64,000 nt of DNA from Pseudomonas alcaligenes (GCF_041729615.1 NZ_CP154874.1:253001-317000), one strand, 5' to 3'; counted from the first letter of the stretch, positions 55,401 to 63,649 are shown. The notes: a model not told the origin generated them from the sequence alone. Program-made: numbers and translations.

Positions 55401-58400
55401 GAGCAGCAGGTGGTGCAGGGTCCAGACCAGCACGAAGTCGCCGGCGCCACGCTGGATCAGCGCCAGACGCAGCAGCGGCGCCTGGTCGAGGGCAAAGCCG
55501 CGCTCACGCTCGGCGCTGCAGAAGGCCTGCAGCTGCGCCTCGAAATCGGCGACGCCGCGCCAGTCGAGATCCTGCCAGTCCAGCGCCACCTCGGCCTGCA
55601 CCAGTTGCAGCGGACGCTCGCCCAGCAGGAAGCGGCTGCGCAGCACACCATGGCGCGCCAGCACCTGGCGCCAGGCATTCTGCAGGCGAGCCGGATCGAG
55701 GCCGGTAAATGGCAGCAGCAGCTGGCTGACATAGCTGCCGGCACCTTCCAGCTGGCTGTGGAACAGCAGGCCCTGCTGCAGCGGCGACAGCGGGTGGATA
55801 TCTTCCACGCCGGCCAGCGCATCCAGCTCGGCCTGGCTCAGGCCGGCCAGCGGCACGTCGCTGGGGGTCAGCAATGGTTGGGTCTTGGCGCAGTGCTGGG
55901 CGATGGCGCGCAGCTCATCCTGCAGGCGAGTGACCACCCCCTCCAGGGTGGTGCGCGCCAGCTGCGCCGGGTTGAAGTCGATGTGCAGCTGCAGGGCACC
56001 GCCACGCTGCTCGGCGTTGATGACCAATGCTGCGTCCATGGGCGCATGGGCTTCGCGCCACAGGCCGCCTTCGCGCAGACGCAAGCCGCCCTCGCCCCCG
56101 TCGAACTGGCCCAGGTAGTTGAACAGCAGTTGCGGCGCGCGCTCGGTCAATTGACCTTGTTGGGCCAGTAGACCAAAGCCCAGACCCAGGTCGGGCACGG
56201 CGCGCAGCTGCTCCTTGATCGCCTTGAGGCTGGCGGCCAACTCGGCCTCCGGTTGCAGGCGCACGGGGTAGAGGCTGGTAAACCAGCCGACGCTGCGCGA
56301 CAGGTCGATATCCTCGAACAGCGGCGCGCGGCCATGGCTCTCCAGGTGCAGGGTCAGCGCCGGCTGCTCGCTCCAGCTGCATAGCACGCGGCTCAGCGCG
56401 GTCAGCAGCAACTCGTCGGCGCGCAGGCGATAGGACCGCTGGCCAGCCTGCAGCAGCTCACGGGTAAAGCCGGCGTCCAGGCTCAGCTCCAGACGCTGGC
56501 GAGTGCCTTCGCTACCCGCATCGCTGCTCAGCAGCGGCAGTTCGCCGCCAGCGGCCTGCTGGGCCTGCCAGTACGGCAGCTGTGCGTCCACATTCCAGCC
56601 GGCCAGACGCTCGCCCCATGTCTTGAAGGCACTGGTCTTGGCCGGCAGCTGCACCGCCAGGCCGCTGACCAGTTGCAGACAGGCGCGCTGCAGGTCTTCC
56701 AGCAGCACGCGCCAGGACACGCCATCGACCACCAGATGGTGGATGGACAGCAGCAGGCGGTCGGCCTGGCCTGGCTGGGTCAGGTACAGACCGCGCAGGT
56801 GTGAGCCGCTGGCTGGATCAATGCTGCGCTGAGCGGCGTCATAGTACGGTTGCGGATCTTCGCCAGCGGCCAGTTCGACCCGTTGCAGCAGAGGACCCGC
56901 CACTTCGGTGGTATGTACCTGCTGCCACTGACCATCACGCTGCTCGAAGCGCAGACGCAGGGCATCATGGTGCCGAACCAGTGCTTGCAGCGCCTGCTCC
57001 AGCTGGGCGCCCGGCAGCGGCTCGGCCAGTTCCAGCAGCAGGTACTGGTTGCACGGGGCCAGGCATTCACGTGCCAACAGACGGGCCTGGATTGGCAGCA
57101 ACGGTGCGGTGCCGGTCACCGGCCCCTGCTCGGCCAGCGGGGCGGCTACAAGGCGGGCGACTCCGGCCAGCTGCGCCAGGGTCTGCTGCTGGAACAGGTC
57201 CTTGGGCGTCAGGCCCAGTCCCTGCTGGCGGGCACGGCTGACCACCTGCAGGGCGACGATGGAGTCGCCGCCCAGCTCGAAGAAGTGATCCTGGCGCCCT
57301 ACCCGCTCTACACCCAGCACCTCGGCCCAGATGGCGGCGAGGATGTGCTCATTGTCGGTTTGCGGGGCCTCGTAGTCCTGGCTCTGCCAGGTCGGTTCCG
57401 GCAGCGCAGCGCGATCCAGCTTGCCGGCCGGAGTCAGTGGCAGTTTTTCCAGGGCGATGATCTGTGCCGGGACCATATAGTCCGGCAGCACCCTGGCCAG
57501 CTCGTTCTTCAGATGCGCAGTGTCGGCGCCCTGTTTGGCTACCACATAGCCCACCAGCTGCTTGCCGGTCGGCGTCTCACGGGCAATTACCGCCGCCTCT
57601 TGGATTCCATCGAGAGCCAGCAGTTGGCTCTCGATCTCGCCCAGTTCGATACGGAAACCACGGATCTTCACCTGATGATCGACGCGTCCCAGGTAATCCA
57701 GGGTGCCGTCGGCGCGCCAGCGCACCAGATCGCCGGTGCGATACATGCGCTCGCCTGCCTTGCCAAACGGGTCGGGCAGGAAGCGTTCGGCGGTCAGCTC
57801 GGGACGCCGGAAGTAGCCGCGGGCCAGGCCCACTTCGCCACCGATATACAGCTCGCCGGCCACGCCAATGGGCAGCAGGTTCAGCTCGGCATCCAGTACA
57901 TACAGGCTGCGCGGCCCCACCGGATTGCCGATGGGCGCATAGGCGGCCTCGAAGCTATCGCCGGGGAAGGCTTCCCAGATCAGCGGAGTCACCACCGTCT
58001 CGGTCGGGCCGTAGCCGTTGATGATGCGTTTGGGTTCAAGGACGCGCTGCAGACGCTCGTAGGTCTCGCGGGTAAAGGCCTCACCGCCCAGGGTCCAGGA
58101 GCGCACCGGCAGTTTCAGGTTCTGGCTTTCCACCCAATCCAGCAGCTGCTGGGCATAGCTCGGCGGCAGGCAGGAGATGGTCACGCCTTCGTCGGCGATC
58201 ACCTGGCAGGTTTTCTCCGCGCTCCACAGCTCCTGATCGCGGATCACCAGGCGGCTACCGAAGGCCAGCGGTACGGTCCAGCGTTCCAGGGCGCCGTCGA
58301 AGCTGATCGAGGCGAAGTGCAGCTCCACATCGTTCGGGGTCATGCCGTAGCGCTGACCGATGGTCTGCACATGCATGGTCAGACCGAGATGATTCACCGC

Positions 58401-60281
58401 TACGCCTTTCGGCTGGCCGGTGGAGCCGGAGGTGTAGATCAGATAGGCCAGATTCAGCGGATGCAGCGGCACCGCAGGAGTGGAAGCCGCGAAGGCGGAT
58501 AGATCCAGCTGATCCAGATACAGCGGCTCAACCGCCGAAGACAGCGGCAGGCACTCGGCCAGATCGGAGTTGGTGATCAGCCACTTCAGCCCCGAATCCT
58601 CGACCATGTAGGCCAGGCGCTCACGCGGATAATCCGGGTCGAGCGGCACAAAGGCGCCACCAGCCTTCAGCACCGCCAGCATGGCCACGATCATCGCGTT
58701 GCCGCGCTCAAGGGATACGCCGACGCGGGCTTCCGGACGCACGCCCTGGGCGACCAGCAGCTGGGCCAGGCGATTGGCGCGGGCCTCCAGTTCGGAGAAC
58801 GAAATACGCTCGGCACCATGCACCAGGGCGATGGCCTCGGGGCGCAGACGCGCCTGCTCGGCAATCAGCGCGGGCAGCAGGCACGTGGCATCGAAGCCCT
58901 GGCGCGGTATGTTCCACTCGGCCAGCAGACGGCGTTCGCCGGTGCTGACCAGCTCCAGCTCGCCCAGCGCGGCCTGCGGCGAGGTGGCGAAGCCGTCGAG
59001 CACCTCGAGGAAACCGGCGATCAGCCGTTCGATGCTGCTCTCGGCGAACAGGTCGGCGGCGTAGGCGAAGTTGATCGACAGCTGGTCACCCTTGTCGCGC
59101 ACCGCGTCCAGGGCCAGGTCGAAGGGAATCTGGCTGGACGGCACTTCGTCCAGCACGGTCTCGATGCCCGGCAGCCAGTTGGCCGCCAGCGGGTGCTGGC
59201 GCCGGTAGTTGAAGGCCACCTGGAACAGCGGCTGCTGGCCGAGGCTGCGGCTCGGCGCGAGTTCTTCCACCAGACGCTCGAAGGGCATTTCCTGATGGGC
59301 CTGGGCCTCTTTCAGGCCGGCGCGGGTCTGCTCCAGCCACTCGGCCACCGACAGCTCGGGGCGCGGTTCGGCCTTGAGTACCAGGGTGTTGACGAAGAAA
59401 CCGAGCAGGCGTTCGAAGCCCTTGGCACGGCCGGCCACTGGCACGCCGATACGCACTTCGCGCTGGCCGGACAGGCGCGCCAGCTGCAGCTGCAGGGCCG
59501 CCAGCAGCACGGTGAACAGGGTCGCGCCATTAGCCTTGGCCAGCTCGCTGAGCCGTGCCACCAGGGCCGGCTCCACCTGCAGCTTACGGTAGGCGGCGCG
59601 GCGCGCGGCCTGGGCTTCGTGCGGGAAGTCCGGCGTCAGGCTCAGCGCCGGCTGCTCGCTGCCCAGACGCTCGCGCCAGAAGGCCATTTGCCGGGCGCCC
59701 GCCTCGCTATCCAGCCACTCGCGCTGGCCCACGGCATACTCGCTGTATTGCAGCGGCTGCGAAGGCATGAACGGCTGGCGGTTCTGCTGGCGGGCGCGGT
59801 AGAACTCGCCCACCTCCTCGACCATCACCCGCACCGACCAGGCGTCGGAGATGATGTGGTGCATGCGCACGGCCAACGCATGACTGTTGTCGCCAAGGCG
59901 ATAGAGGACGCAGCGCACCAGCGGACCGCGGGTCAGGTCGTAGTCGGTCTCGATGAAAGCGCGCGCCAACGCCTCGACGCGCTCGCTGCTCTGCGACAGA
60001 TCGATGATCTCCAGCGGCATCGGGCCTGCCGGCAACACGGCCTGCTGGGCCAGGCCATCCTGCTCGCGGAATACGGTACGCAGCGCCGCATGGCGAGCGT
60101 AGACCTGATCCAGCCCGTGACGCAGGCTGTCCAGCTCCAGCGCCCCTTCGAAACGCAACAGCCCGCCGATGTTGTAGGCACTGCTGCCGCTTTCCAGACG
60201 ACTGAAGAACCACAACCGCTGCTGGGCGAAGGACAGCGGCGCCCATTGCAGGGCAATGTTGCTCGGGACAGGTGCGTTCAT
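49494..60281 (-). CDS. Siderophore NRPS, modules 1-3 (C-A-T-E, C-A-T, C-A-T)
   Basis: 3,595-aa synthetase. Module 1: C (MHHIISDAWS about 142), A about 455-950, T (Ser about 1004), E about 1055-1475 (HHLVVDGVSWR about 1182). Module 2: C about 1490-1900 (HHLLLDGWS; LSPLQQGLLFHS opening typical after an E domain), A about 1925-2430, T (Ser about 2475). Module 3: C about 2530-2960, A about 2980-3490, T (FFELGGHSL, Ser about 3529). A1 and A2 read D-G-E-C-T-G-G-V-T-K (basic, hydroxyornithine-like). A3 reads D-V-W-H-I-S-L-I-D-K (serine). The intact first C domain, with no module before it, suggests N-terminal acylation. ATG at 60281 follows GAGG; the frame continues to 60425 inside the thioesterase gene. 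Confidence 0.94.
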   Translation of the reverse strand: MNAPVPSNIALQWAPLSFAQQRLWFFSRLESGSSAYNIGGLLRFEGALELDSLRHGLDQVYARHAALRTVFREQDGLAQQAVLPAGPMPLEIIDLSQSSERVEALARAFIETDYDLTRGPLVRCVLYRLGDNSHALAVRMHHIISDAWSVRVMVEEVGEFYRARQQNRQPFMPSQPLQYSEYAVGQREWLDSEAGARQMAFWRERLGSEQPALSLTPDFPHEAQAARRAAYRKLQVEPALVARLSELAKANGATLFTVLLAALQLQLARLSGQREVRIGVPVAGRAKGFERLLGFFVNTLVLKAEPRPELSVAEWLEQTRAGLKEAQAHQEMPFERLVEELAPSRSLGQQPLFQVAFNYRRQHPLAANWLPGIETVLDEVPSSQIPFDLALDAVRDKGDQLSINFAYAADLFAESSIERLIAGFLEVLDGFATSPQAALGELELVSTGERRLLAEWNIPRQGFDATCLLPALIAEQARLRPEAIALVHGAERISFSELEARANRLAQLLVAQGVRPEARVGVSLERGNAMIVAMLAVLKAGGAFVPLDPDYPRERLAYMVEDSGLKWLITNSDLAECLPLSSAVEPLYLDQLDLSAFAASTPAVPLHPLNLAYLIYTSGSTGQPKGVAVNHLGLTMHVQTIGQRYGMTPNDVELHFASISFDGALERWTVPLAFGSRLVIRDQELWSAEKTCQVIADEGVTISCLPPSYAQQLLDWVESQNLKLPVRSWTLGGEAFTRETYERLQRVLEPKRIINGYGPTETVVTPLIWEAFPGDSFEAAYAPIGNPVGPRSLYVLDAELNLLPIGVAGELYIGGEVGLARGYFRRPELTAERFLPDPFGKAGERMYRTGDLVRWRADGTLDYLGRVDHQVKIRGFRIELGEIESQLLALDGIQEAAVIARETPTGKQLVGYVVAKQGADTAHLKNELARVLPDYMVPAQIIALEKLPLTPAGKLDRAALPEPTWQSQDYEAPQTDNEHILAAIWAEVLGVERVGRQDHFFELGGDSIVALQVVSRARQQGLGLTPKDLFQQQTLAQLAGVARLVAAPLAEQGPVTGTAPLLPIQARLLARECLAPCNQYLLLELAEPLPGAQLEQALQALVRHHDALRLRFEQRDGQWQQVHTTEVAGPLLQRVELAAGEDPQPYYDAAQRSIDPASGSHLRGLYLTQPGQADRLLLSIHHLVVDGVSWRVLLEDLQRACLQLVSGLAVQLPAKTSAFKTWGERLAGWNVDAQLPYWQAQQAAGGELPLLSSDAGSEGTRQRLELSLDAGFTRELLQAGQRSYRLRADELLLTALSRVLCSWSEQPALTLHLESHGRAPLFEDIDLSRSVGWFTSLYPVRLQPEAELAASLKAIKEQLRAVPDLGLGFGLLAQQGQLTERAPQLLFNYLGQFDGGEGGLRLREGGLWREAHAPMDAALVINAEQRGGALQLHIDFNPAQLARTTLEGVVTRLQDELRAIAQHCAKTQPLLTPSDVPLAGLSQAELDALAGVEDIHPLSPLQQGLLFHSQLEGAGSYVSQLLLPFTGLDPARLQNAWRQVLARHGVLRSRFLLGERPLQLVQAEVALDWQDLDWRGVADFEAQLQAFCSAERERGFALDQAPLLRLALIQRGAGDFVLVWTLHHLLLDGWSNGLLFAEVLALYHGDRLPAPGGQFRDYIHWLDGQDAAAEQAFWREQLSPLDGATRIAGCLPCRAPEQGHARHPLPLDATTEQQIRGFAQRHGLTLNTLVQAAWALLLARLTGKRSLCFGATVAGRPTELAGSEQMLGLFINSLPVAVQLPAEQPLGDWLAALQVQNLQLREHEHSPLHDIQRWVGSAGEALFDSLQVFENYPLGDALKQAERGELRLGLPQSHEFTHYPMTLAVLPGSRLELLLAYDRAHFDASSIAQVEALLRQALDQVCGDPARTLGSLQLSSADEQARLAEWNTPRQAFDSARLLPALIAEQARLRPEAIALVHGGERIAFAELEARANRLAHLLVEQGVRLESRVGVSLERGNAMIVAMLAVLKSGGAFVPLDPDYPRERLSYMVEDSGLKWLITSSGLAERLPLGEGVEPLYLDQLDLSVFDSSAPAVQLHPLNLAYLIYTSGSTGQPKGVAVNHLGLSMHVQTIGQRYGMTPDDVELHFASISFDGALERWTVPLAFGSRLVIRDQELWSAEKTCQVIADEGVTISCLPPSYAQQLLDWVESQNLKLPVRSWTLGGEAFTRESYERLQRVLEPKRIINGYGPTETVVTPLIWEAYPGDSFEAAYAPIGNPVGPRSLYVLDAELNLLPIGVAGELYIGGEVGLARGYFQRPELTAERFLPDPFGAAGERMYRTGDLVRWREDGTLDYLGRVDHQVKIRGFRIELGEIESQLLALDGVQEAAVIARETPTGKQLVGYVVARDNTDTNALRSELTKILPDYMVPAQIIALAKLPLTPAGKLDRAALPDPTWQSQDYEAPQTDNERILATIWADVLGVERVGRQDHFFELGGDSIVALQVVSRIRQQGLQLPLKALFEQSRLADCAVALQREAADAPVLRALPRGGDLPLSHSQQRLWFLNRLDPSNGAYHMPAGLDLQGRLDRQALQAAFDQLEARHEALRTRFVEVGGEARQRILAPQGQRIDWFDLRELPASEREVEARDYAQKLLSRPFNLASEPLLRVSVLRLADQEYRLLLVQHHIVSDGWSMQRFIGEFAAAYAAFAEGRTAQFAPLPLQYADYAQWQRDWLKSSEATRQLDYWKARLGEHQPLLELPTDHPRPALGARQGLRWRFELSPLLTAQLRALAQREGSTLFSLLLAAWQTLLHRYSGQEDIRVGVPVAGRSLAEMDGVLGCFINTLVLRGEPAGLKPFRDLLGELAQASRDALANQELPFDQLVEALQPTRSLSHHPLFQVAFNHQQVDFSALGSLPGLRVQPHDPGAAGAQFDLALDTEEAADGSLSGFVSYAAELFEARTIARLARHFVRLLEGICADPSQPIGMLPLLEEDEQAQLATWNDTAKDYGPLVNLSERISQQAARTPQAPALVFGAQTLSYAELEARINQLANRLRSLGVQRGSLVGISLERSLELVIGLHAIVRAGGAYVPLDPEYPLERLAYLLEDSGVDLLLSHSALVERLPLPAGLKALGLDREDCSAEPLTPPAVSLQGNDLAYVIYTSGSTGKPKGAGNSHEALANRILWMQEAYQLGAGDVVLQKTPFSFDVSVWEFFWPLITGACLAVAAPGDHRDPQKLVELIQRHKVSTLHFVPSMLQAFLLHPDVEQCQSLTRVICSGEALPAELQVRTFQRLPQAGLYNLYGPTEAAIDVSHWTCVEEGRHAVPIGRPIANLRLHILDAQLNPVPQGVPGELYIAGIGLARGYHRRPELTAERFLPDPHGPAGSRMYRTGDLVRWRADGAIDYLGRIDHQVKIRGFRVELGEIEAQLGAQPGVAEAVVVARDSQIGKQLVGYLVADPLPADETAWLAGIKAALKSELPEHMVPSILMRLERMPLSPNGKLERRALPEPVWQARVYRAPQSEREIALAAIWQEVLEVAQVGLDDNFFELGGHSLLATQAVALLRQRLGLELPLRAFFEAENLAALAANLDGQAPAAAEEEDQDLRDMAALLDELEAL
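57919..58346 (-). repeat. 428-bp exact intragenic duplicate in adenylation domain 1
   Basis: Partner of 47033-47460. The corresponding part of adenylation domain 2 (about 53517-53940) is similar but differs at scattered positions. Confidence 0.85.
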
Positions 60282-60304
60282 GGCAGAACCTCGCAAAGAG
60301 TGGC

Positions 60305-61030
60305 CTAGGCGCCCAGTGGCATGCCGGCCGCCTCGCGCCGCAGCAGGCGCGAGGCATGGAATTCGATCAGGGACAGCAGTTCGTCTTCCTGGGGGCGCAG
60401 GTAGGCGTGATCGCCATCCAGCCATTCCAGGGTGAAGGGGCCGCGGGTCTCGCGGCGCCAGGCGCGCAGGTCGTCCTCGCTCAGGCAGTCGCGGCGCGCA
60501 CCGAGCACGTGTAGGGCACAGGGCAAGGGCGCACGGCGCTGGTAGCGGTAGCTCTCGGCCAGGGCAAAGTCGCTGCGCAGTACGGGCAACAGTTCGCGGC
60601 GGAACAACGGGTCGGCCAGCAGCTCGCGCGGCAGGCGGGCGAAGCCATCGAGGCCGGCGAACAGTTCGCCGTCGCTGCGCGTGGTCATGCGCGGCGCCTG
60701 CAGGCGTCGCGAAGGCGCACGCGAAGCCGAGGCGAACAGCGCCAGCGGCGCCTCATGTCCCTCGGCGATCAGCACCTGGGCCAGCTCGAAGGCGAGCATG
60801 GCGCCCAGGCTGTGGCCCCACAGCAGGTACGGACCACTGCATTCGCGCGACCAGGCTTGCCTCAGGTCGGCCAGCAGCGCCGGCAGGTCCTGGCACAGCG
60901 GCTCACCCTCGCGGGCGCCGCGACCTGGCAACTCCAGCGGGCAGACTTCCAGCCAACGCGGCAGGCGCTTGCGCCAGCGTGCATAGGGCATGGCGCTGGC
61001 GCCGGCATGGGCCAGGCAGAACAGCTGCAT
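60305..61030 (-). CDS. Type II thioesterase (NRPS editing)
   Basis: 241-aa stand-alone alpha/beta-hydrolase that removes misloaded groups from carrier domains. The N-terminus LFCLAHAGASAMPYARW is typical. The nucleophile elbow is LWGHSLGAMLAFE (Ser about 94), the catalytic Asp is in LGARRDCLSEDDL, and the His in LDGDHAYL. It begins within the mbtH stop (TGATG) and ends 23 bases before the large NRPS. Confidence 0.93.
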   Translation of the reverse strand: MQLFCLAHAGASAMPYARWRKRLPRWLEVCPLELPGRGAREGEPLCQDLPALLADLRQAWSRECSGPYLLWGHSLGAMLAFELAQVLIAEGHEAPLALFASASRAPSRRLQAPRMTTRSDGELFAGLDGFARLPRELLADPLFRRELLPVLRSDFALAESYRYQRRAPLPCALHVLGARRDCLSEDDLRAWRRETRGPFTLEWLDGDHAYLRPQEDELLSLIEFHASRLLRREAAGMPLGA

Positions 61031-61233
61031 CAGGCGTCCATGGCCTCGCGCAGGCTGCGCGGACGCATGTCGGTCCAGACGCTGGCGATGTGCGCCAGGC
61101 AGGTCGCCTTGTCGCCGCGCACGCCGTCTTCCTTCCAGCCGGCCGGCACGGCCTTGTAGGCCGGCCAGATGGCGTACTGCTGCTCATCGTTGACCACGAC
61201 CAGGAAGGTGGTCTGCGGGTTGTCCAGGCTCAT
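61030..61233 (-). CDS. MbtH-like NRPS chaperone
   Basis: 67-aa protein that binds and activates adenylation domains. The family signature is complete: DEQQYAIWP, VPAGWKEDG, CLAHIASVWTDMRPRSLR (the three conserved Trp included). It is first gene of the mbtH - TEII - NRPS - NRPS run. ATG at 61233 is preceded by a CGAGGGATACCCC ribosome-binding region. Confidence 0.95.
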   Translation of the reverse strand: MSLDNPQTTFLVVVNDEQQYAIWPAYKAVPAGWKEDGVRGDKATCLAHIASVWTDMRPRSLREAMDA

Positions 61234-61272
61234 GGGGTATCCCTCGTTGAAAGTGGCACGCTTTAAAGACGC

Positions 61273-61298
61273 ACGAAGCTGCGAATAATTTTCATTTA
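61273..61298 (-). promoter_or_regulatory. Candidate iron-regulated promoter of the mbtH-NRPS operon
   Basis: Leftward reading gives TAAAT (61298-61294) and CGT (61275-61273), but 18 rather than 16 bases apart, so only an imperfect iron-starvation box. The overlapping AATGAAAATTATTCGC resembles a Fur site (about 12 of 19 matches by my alignment). Either would give iron control. Confidence 0.4.
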
Positions 61299-61325
61299 AT
61301 TCGATTGCGCGGACATGATAGTGCC

Positions 61326-61345
61326 CTGCCCCGCGTCCGGGGCAG
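61326..61345 (-). terminator. Hairpin after the exporter gene
   Basis: CTGCCCC / GGGGCAG with a six-base loop, 13 bases beyond the exporter stop and before the mbtH promoter region. No clear U-run. It suggests the sigma-exporter pair and the mbtH-NRPS operon are separate units. Confidence 0.45.
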
Positions 61346-61357
61346 AGGTATCAACAG

Positions 61358-63028
61358 CTATGCGGGGATCGAGCCGCCGATCTCGCGCACCGCGTCCTGG
61401 GTGGCGCGGTCGCGGGCTTCGCCGGTGAGTTCGCTGAGGCGACCGCCATCCATCTTCAGCAGACGGTCGGCCTGGTCGAAGTAGTGGTCGTCATGGGTGA
61501 TGGCCAGGATGGTCTTGCCGGCGGCCTTCAGCTGCGGCAGCAGCTCGCGGTAGAACAGGCGGCGGAACAGCGGGTCCTGGTCGGCGGCCCATTCGTCGAG
61601 AATCAGGATGTCGCGCCCTTCCAGCATCGCCAGCATCAGCGCCAGGCGCTTGCGTTGGCCCTGGGAGAAGCGCGTGTCGGCCAGCCGCCCGTTGGCGAAA
61701 CGCACCTTGTGGCGCAGGCGCAGGCGCTCGAGCCATTGCCCGACCAGCGACTCCTCGACCTCTGTACCGGCCGGGCCGAGCAGGCGGGCGAACAGGTGGA
61801 AGTCGGTGTAGACGCTGGCGAACAGCTGCCGATACGCCTGCCATTCATGGGGCTGCACCACGCGGCCGTCCAGGCGGATTTCACCTGCGGCCGGGCGATG
61901 CAGGCCGGTGAGCAGGCGCGCCAGGGTCGATTTGCCGCTGCCGTTGCCACCGACCAGGAACACCAGCTCGCCACGGCGCAGCTCCAGGTCGACGGGGCCG
62001 ACATCGAAACCGGCCTCGTCGCCCTCGCCCGGATAACGGTATTCGACACCGGCCAGCTGCAGGCTCTGCCACTCGCCGAGACTCTCGACCGCCGCGATCT
62101 CGGCGGTTTCCGGCGCCAGTTCCAGGGTTTCCAGCTTGTCCAGTGAGATACGCGCGGCCAGCAGGCTGGGCAGCGCGGCGACGGAGGCAACCATCGGCGC
62201 GCGCAGGAACAGCACGGTCAGGGCGAAGGTCGCGGCGATCTCAGCCGGAGCCCAGCCCAGGCCGCTGGCGCAGAAGAACACCAGGCCGATGCTGCCCAGC
62301 ACCATGGCGTTGGCCCAGTTGCCGGCCAGGCCATTGAAGATGTCGGCGCGGGTGACGTTGTCGCGGTAGGCACGGGCGTCGCGGTCGAACTCCTCGTCAT
62401 AGAGCAGGCGCGCGCGGTCACGGTTGAGCGCCAGTTCCTTGCGGCCGTCGATGATCGCCTGGTAGTCCTGATACAGATGGTCCTCGGCCTCGCGCAGCAG
62501 GCGGATGTGCTGGTTGACCTTGCCGACGAAGAACCAGCCCACCAGCAAAGTCAGGCCCAGCCAGCCAGCGGTGACACCGAACAGCGCTGGCGACAGCCAG
62601 GACAGGTAGGTGAAGGCGGCGATGCTGAGGATCAGGCCGTAGGTCAGCTCCGGCAGGTAGACGAAGGCAATGGTGATGTTGCGGATGTCACTGGACAGGC
62701 TGGCGAGGATGCGAGCGCCGCCGGTCTGCTCCAGGCGCTCGATATCGGTGTCCAGCACCCGCCGCACCAGGCTGCGGCGCAGACGGTAGACGAAGCGGTG
62801 GCCAAGGGTGTGCAGGGCCACCTGCCCTGCCCCGGAACACAACAGCAGCGCCGCCAGCAGGCCGAGGAAGCTCAACAGCGTGGTCGCCAGCGCGCCGTCG
62901 ATGCGGATCAGCTTGAGGTTGATGAAGGCGATCACGCCGACGCTGAGCATCGCGCTGCACAGGCTGAGCAGAACGATGCCGGAGAGCGGCAGGCGGTTGT
63001 CGCGGAACAGCAGCTTGAGCAGTTTCAT
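61358..63028 (-). CDS. Cyclic-peptide/siderophore ABC exporter (PvdE/SyrD type)
   Basis: 556-aa half-transporter with six N-terminal membrane spans (residues 1-310) fused to an ATPase. Walker A is GGNGSGKST (about 369), the signature is variant FSQGQRKRL (about 462), and Walker B is LILDEWAADQDP, all typical of PvdE/SyrD peptide exporters. It likely moves the finished or acylated peptide out of the cytoplasm. It starts 22 bases after the sigma-factor stop. Confidence 0.9.
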   Translation of the reverse strand: MKLLKLLFRDNRLPLSGIVLLSLCSAMLSVGVIAFINLKLIRIDGALATTLLSFLGLLAALLLCSGAGQVALHTLGHRFVYRLRRSLVRRVLDTDIERLEQTGGARILASLSSDIRNITIAFVYLPELTYGLILSIAAFTYLSWLSPALFGVTAGWLGLTLLVGWFFVGKVNQHIRLLREAEDHLYQDYQAIIDGRKELALNRDRARLLYDEEFDRDARAYRDNVTRADIFNGLAGNWANAMVLGSIGLVFFCASGLGWAPAEIAATFALTVLFLRAPMVASVAALPSLLAARISLDKLETLELAPETAEIAAVESLGEWQSLQLAGVEYRYPGEGDEAGFDVGPVDLELRRGELVFLVGGNGSGKSTLARLLTGLHRPAAGEIRLDGRVVQPHEWQAYRQLFASVYTDFHLFARLLGPAGTEVEESLVGQWLERLRLRHKVRFANGRLADTRFSQGQRKRLALMLAMLEGRDILILDEWAADQDPLFRRLFYRELLPQLKAAGKTILAITHDDHYFDQADRLLKMDGGRLSELTGEARDRATQDAVREIGGSIPA

Positions 63029-63050
63029 GGCGGGTCCAGAACGGCGGAAA

Positions 63051-63617
63051 TCAGGCTGCCTCGGGTTCGAGGCGGCTGCGGCAGTGACTCAGGGCGTCAC
63101 GCAGGAGGAAATGCACCAGGGTTGGCGAGGCGCTGAGATGGCTGGCTACCTCGCGCTGGCTGTAGCCTTCCAGCTGGCTCATGGTGAATACGGTACGGGT
63201 ACGCTCGGGCAACTCGCCCAGCGCGTGCTGCAGACGCTGCCATTCCAGCTGGCCGATGGCGCGCTGCTCGGGGCCGGACTGCGGTGCGGGCAGCTCGTCG
63301 AGCAGCTCCTCGTCGGCACTGTAGCGGCCCTCCAGGTTCTGCCGGCGCAGGCGGTCGATGGCCAGGTTGCGCACCATGCGGAACAGGTAGCGCAGCGGGT
63401 CTTCGATGGCATGGCGCTCGCCGCTCTCCCACAGCTTGAGGAAGGCGTCGTGGACCACGTCTTCGGCACGTGCGCGACAGCCGAGTACGCCTTGGGCGGC
63501 GTCTGTCAGGGTGCGTCGATGCTCGGCATACAGGCTCTCCAGAGCCCGCTGATGGATTTTCGCGGCCAGCCGCAAGGCGGCTGTACCCTGTTCTCCCAAG
63601 CTGCGATACGACCCCAT
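63051..63617 (-). CDS. PvdS-like iron-starvation ECF sigma factor
   Basis: 188-aa extracytoplasmic-function sigma factor. Region 2 (about residues 45-100: CRARAEDVVHDAFLKLWE, YLFRMVRNLAIDRLR) and region 4 (about 128-182) are present. Region 4 ends in SPTLVHFLLRDALSHCRSR, the pattern I recognise from PvdS/PbrA-type sigma factors rather than FecI. No fecR-like anti-sigma gene is adjacent and the receptor lacks a signalling domain, so control is expected to be through Fur. It heads the exporter transcription unit. Confidence 0.9.
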   Translation of the reverse strand: MGSYRSLGEQGTAALRLAAKIHQRALESLYAEHRRTLTDAAQGVLGCRARAEDVVHDAFLKLWESGERHAIEDPLRYLFRMVRNLAIDRLRRQNLEGRYSADEELLDELPAPQSGPEQRAIGQLEWQRLQHALGELPERTRTVFTMSQLEGYSQREVASHLSASPTLVHFLLRDALSHCRSRLEPEAA

Positions 63618-63649
63618 CGGCCTGTCCTCGGCTGCAACGTGATGCGCAT

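Noticed and set aside
44113..60281. Long direct repeats considered as insertion sequences or a CRISPR-like array
   Set aside because: They are homologous adenylation domains in one reading frame; there is no transposase, no terminal repeats and no short regular spacers.
60282..60425. Upstream extension of the large NRPS frame
   Set aside because: Lies inside the type II thioesterase gene; ATG at 60281 has a proper ribosome-binding site and gives the normal C-domain start.
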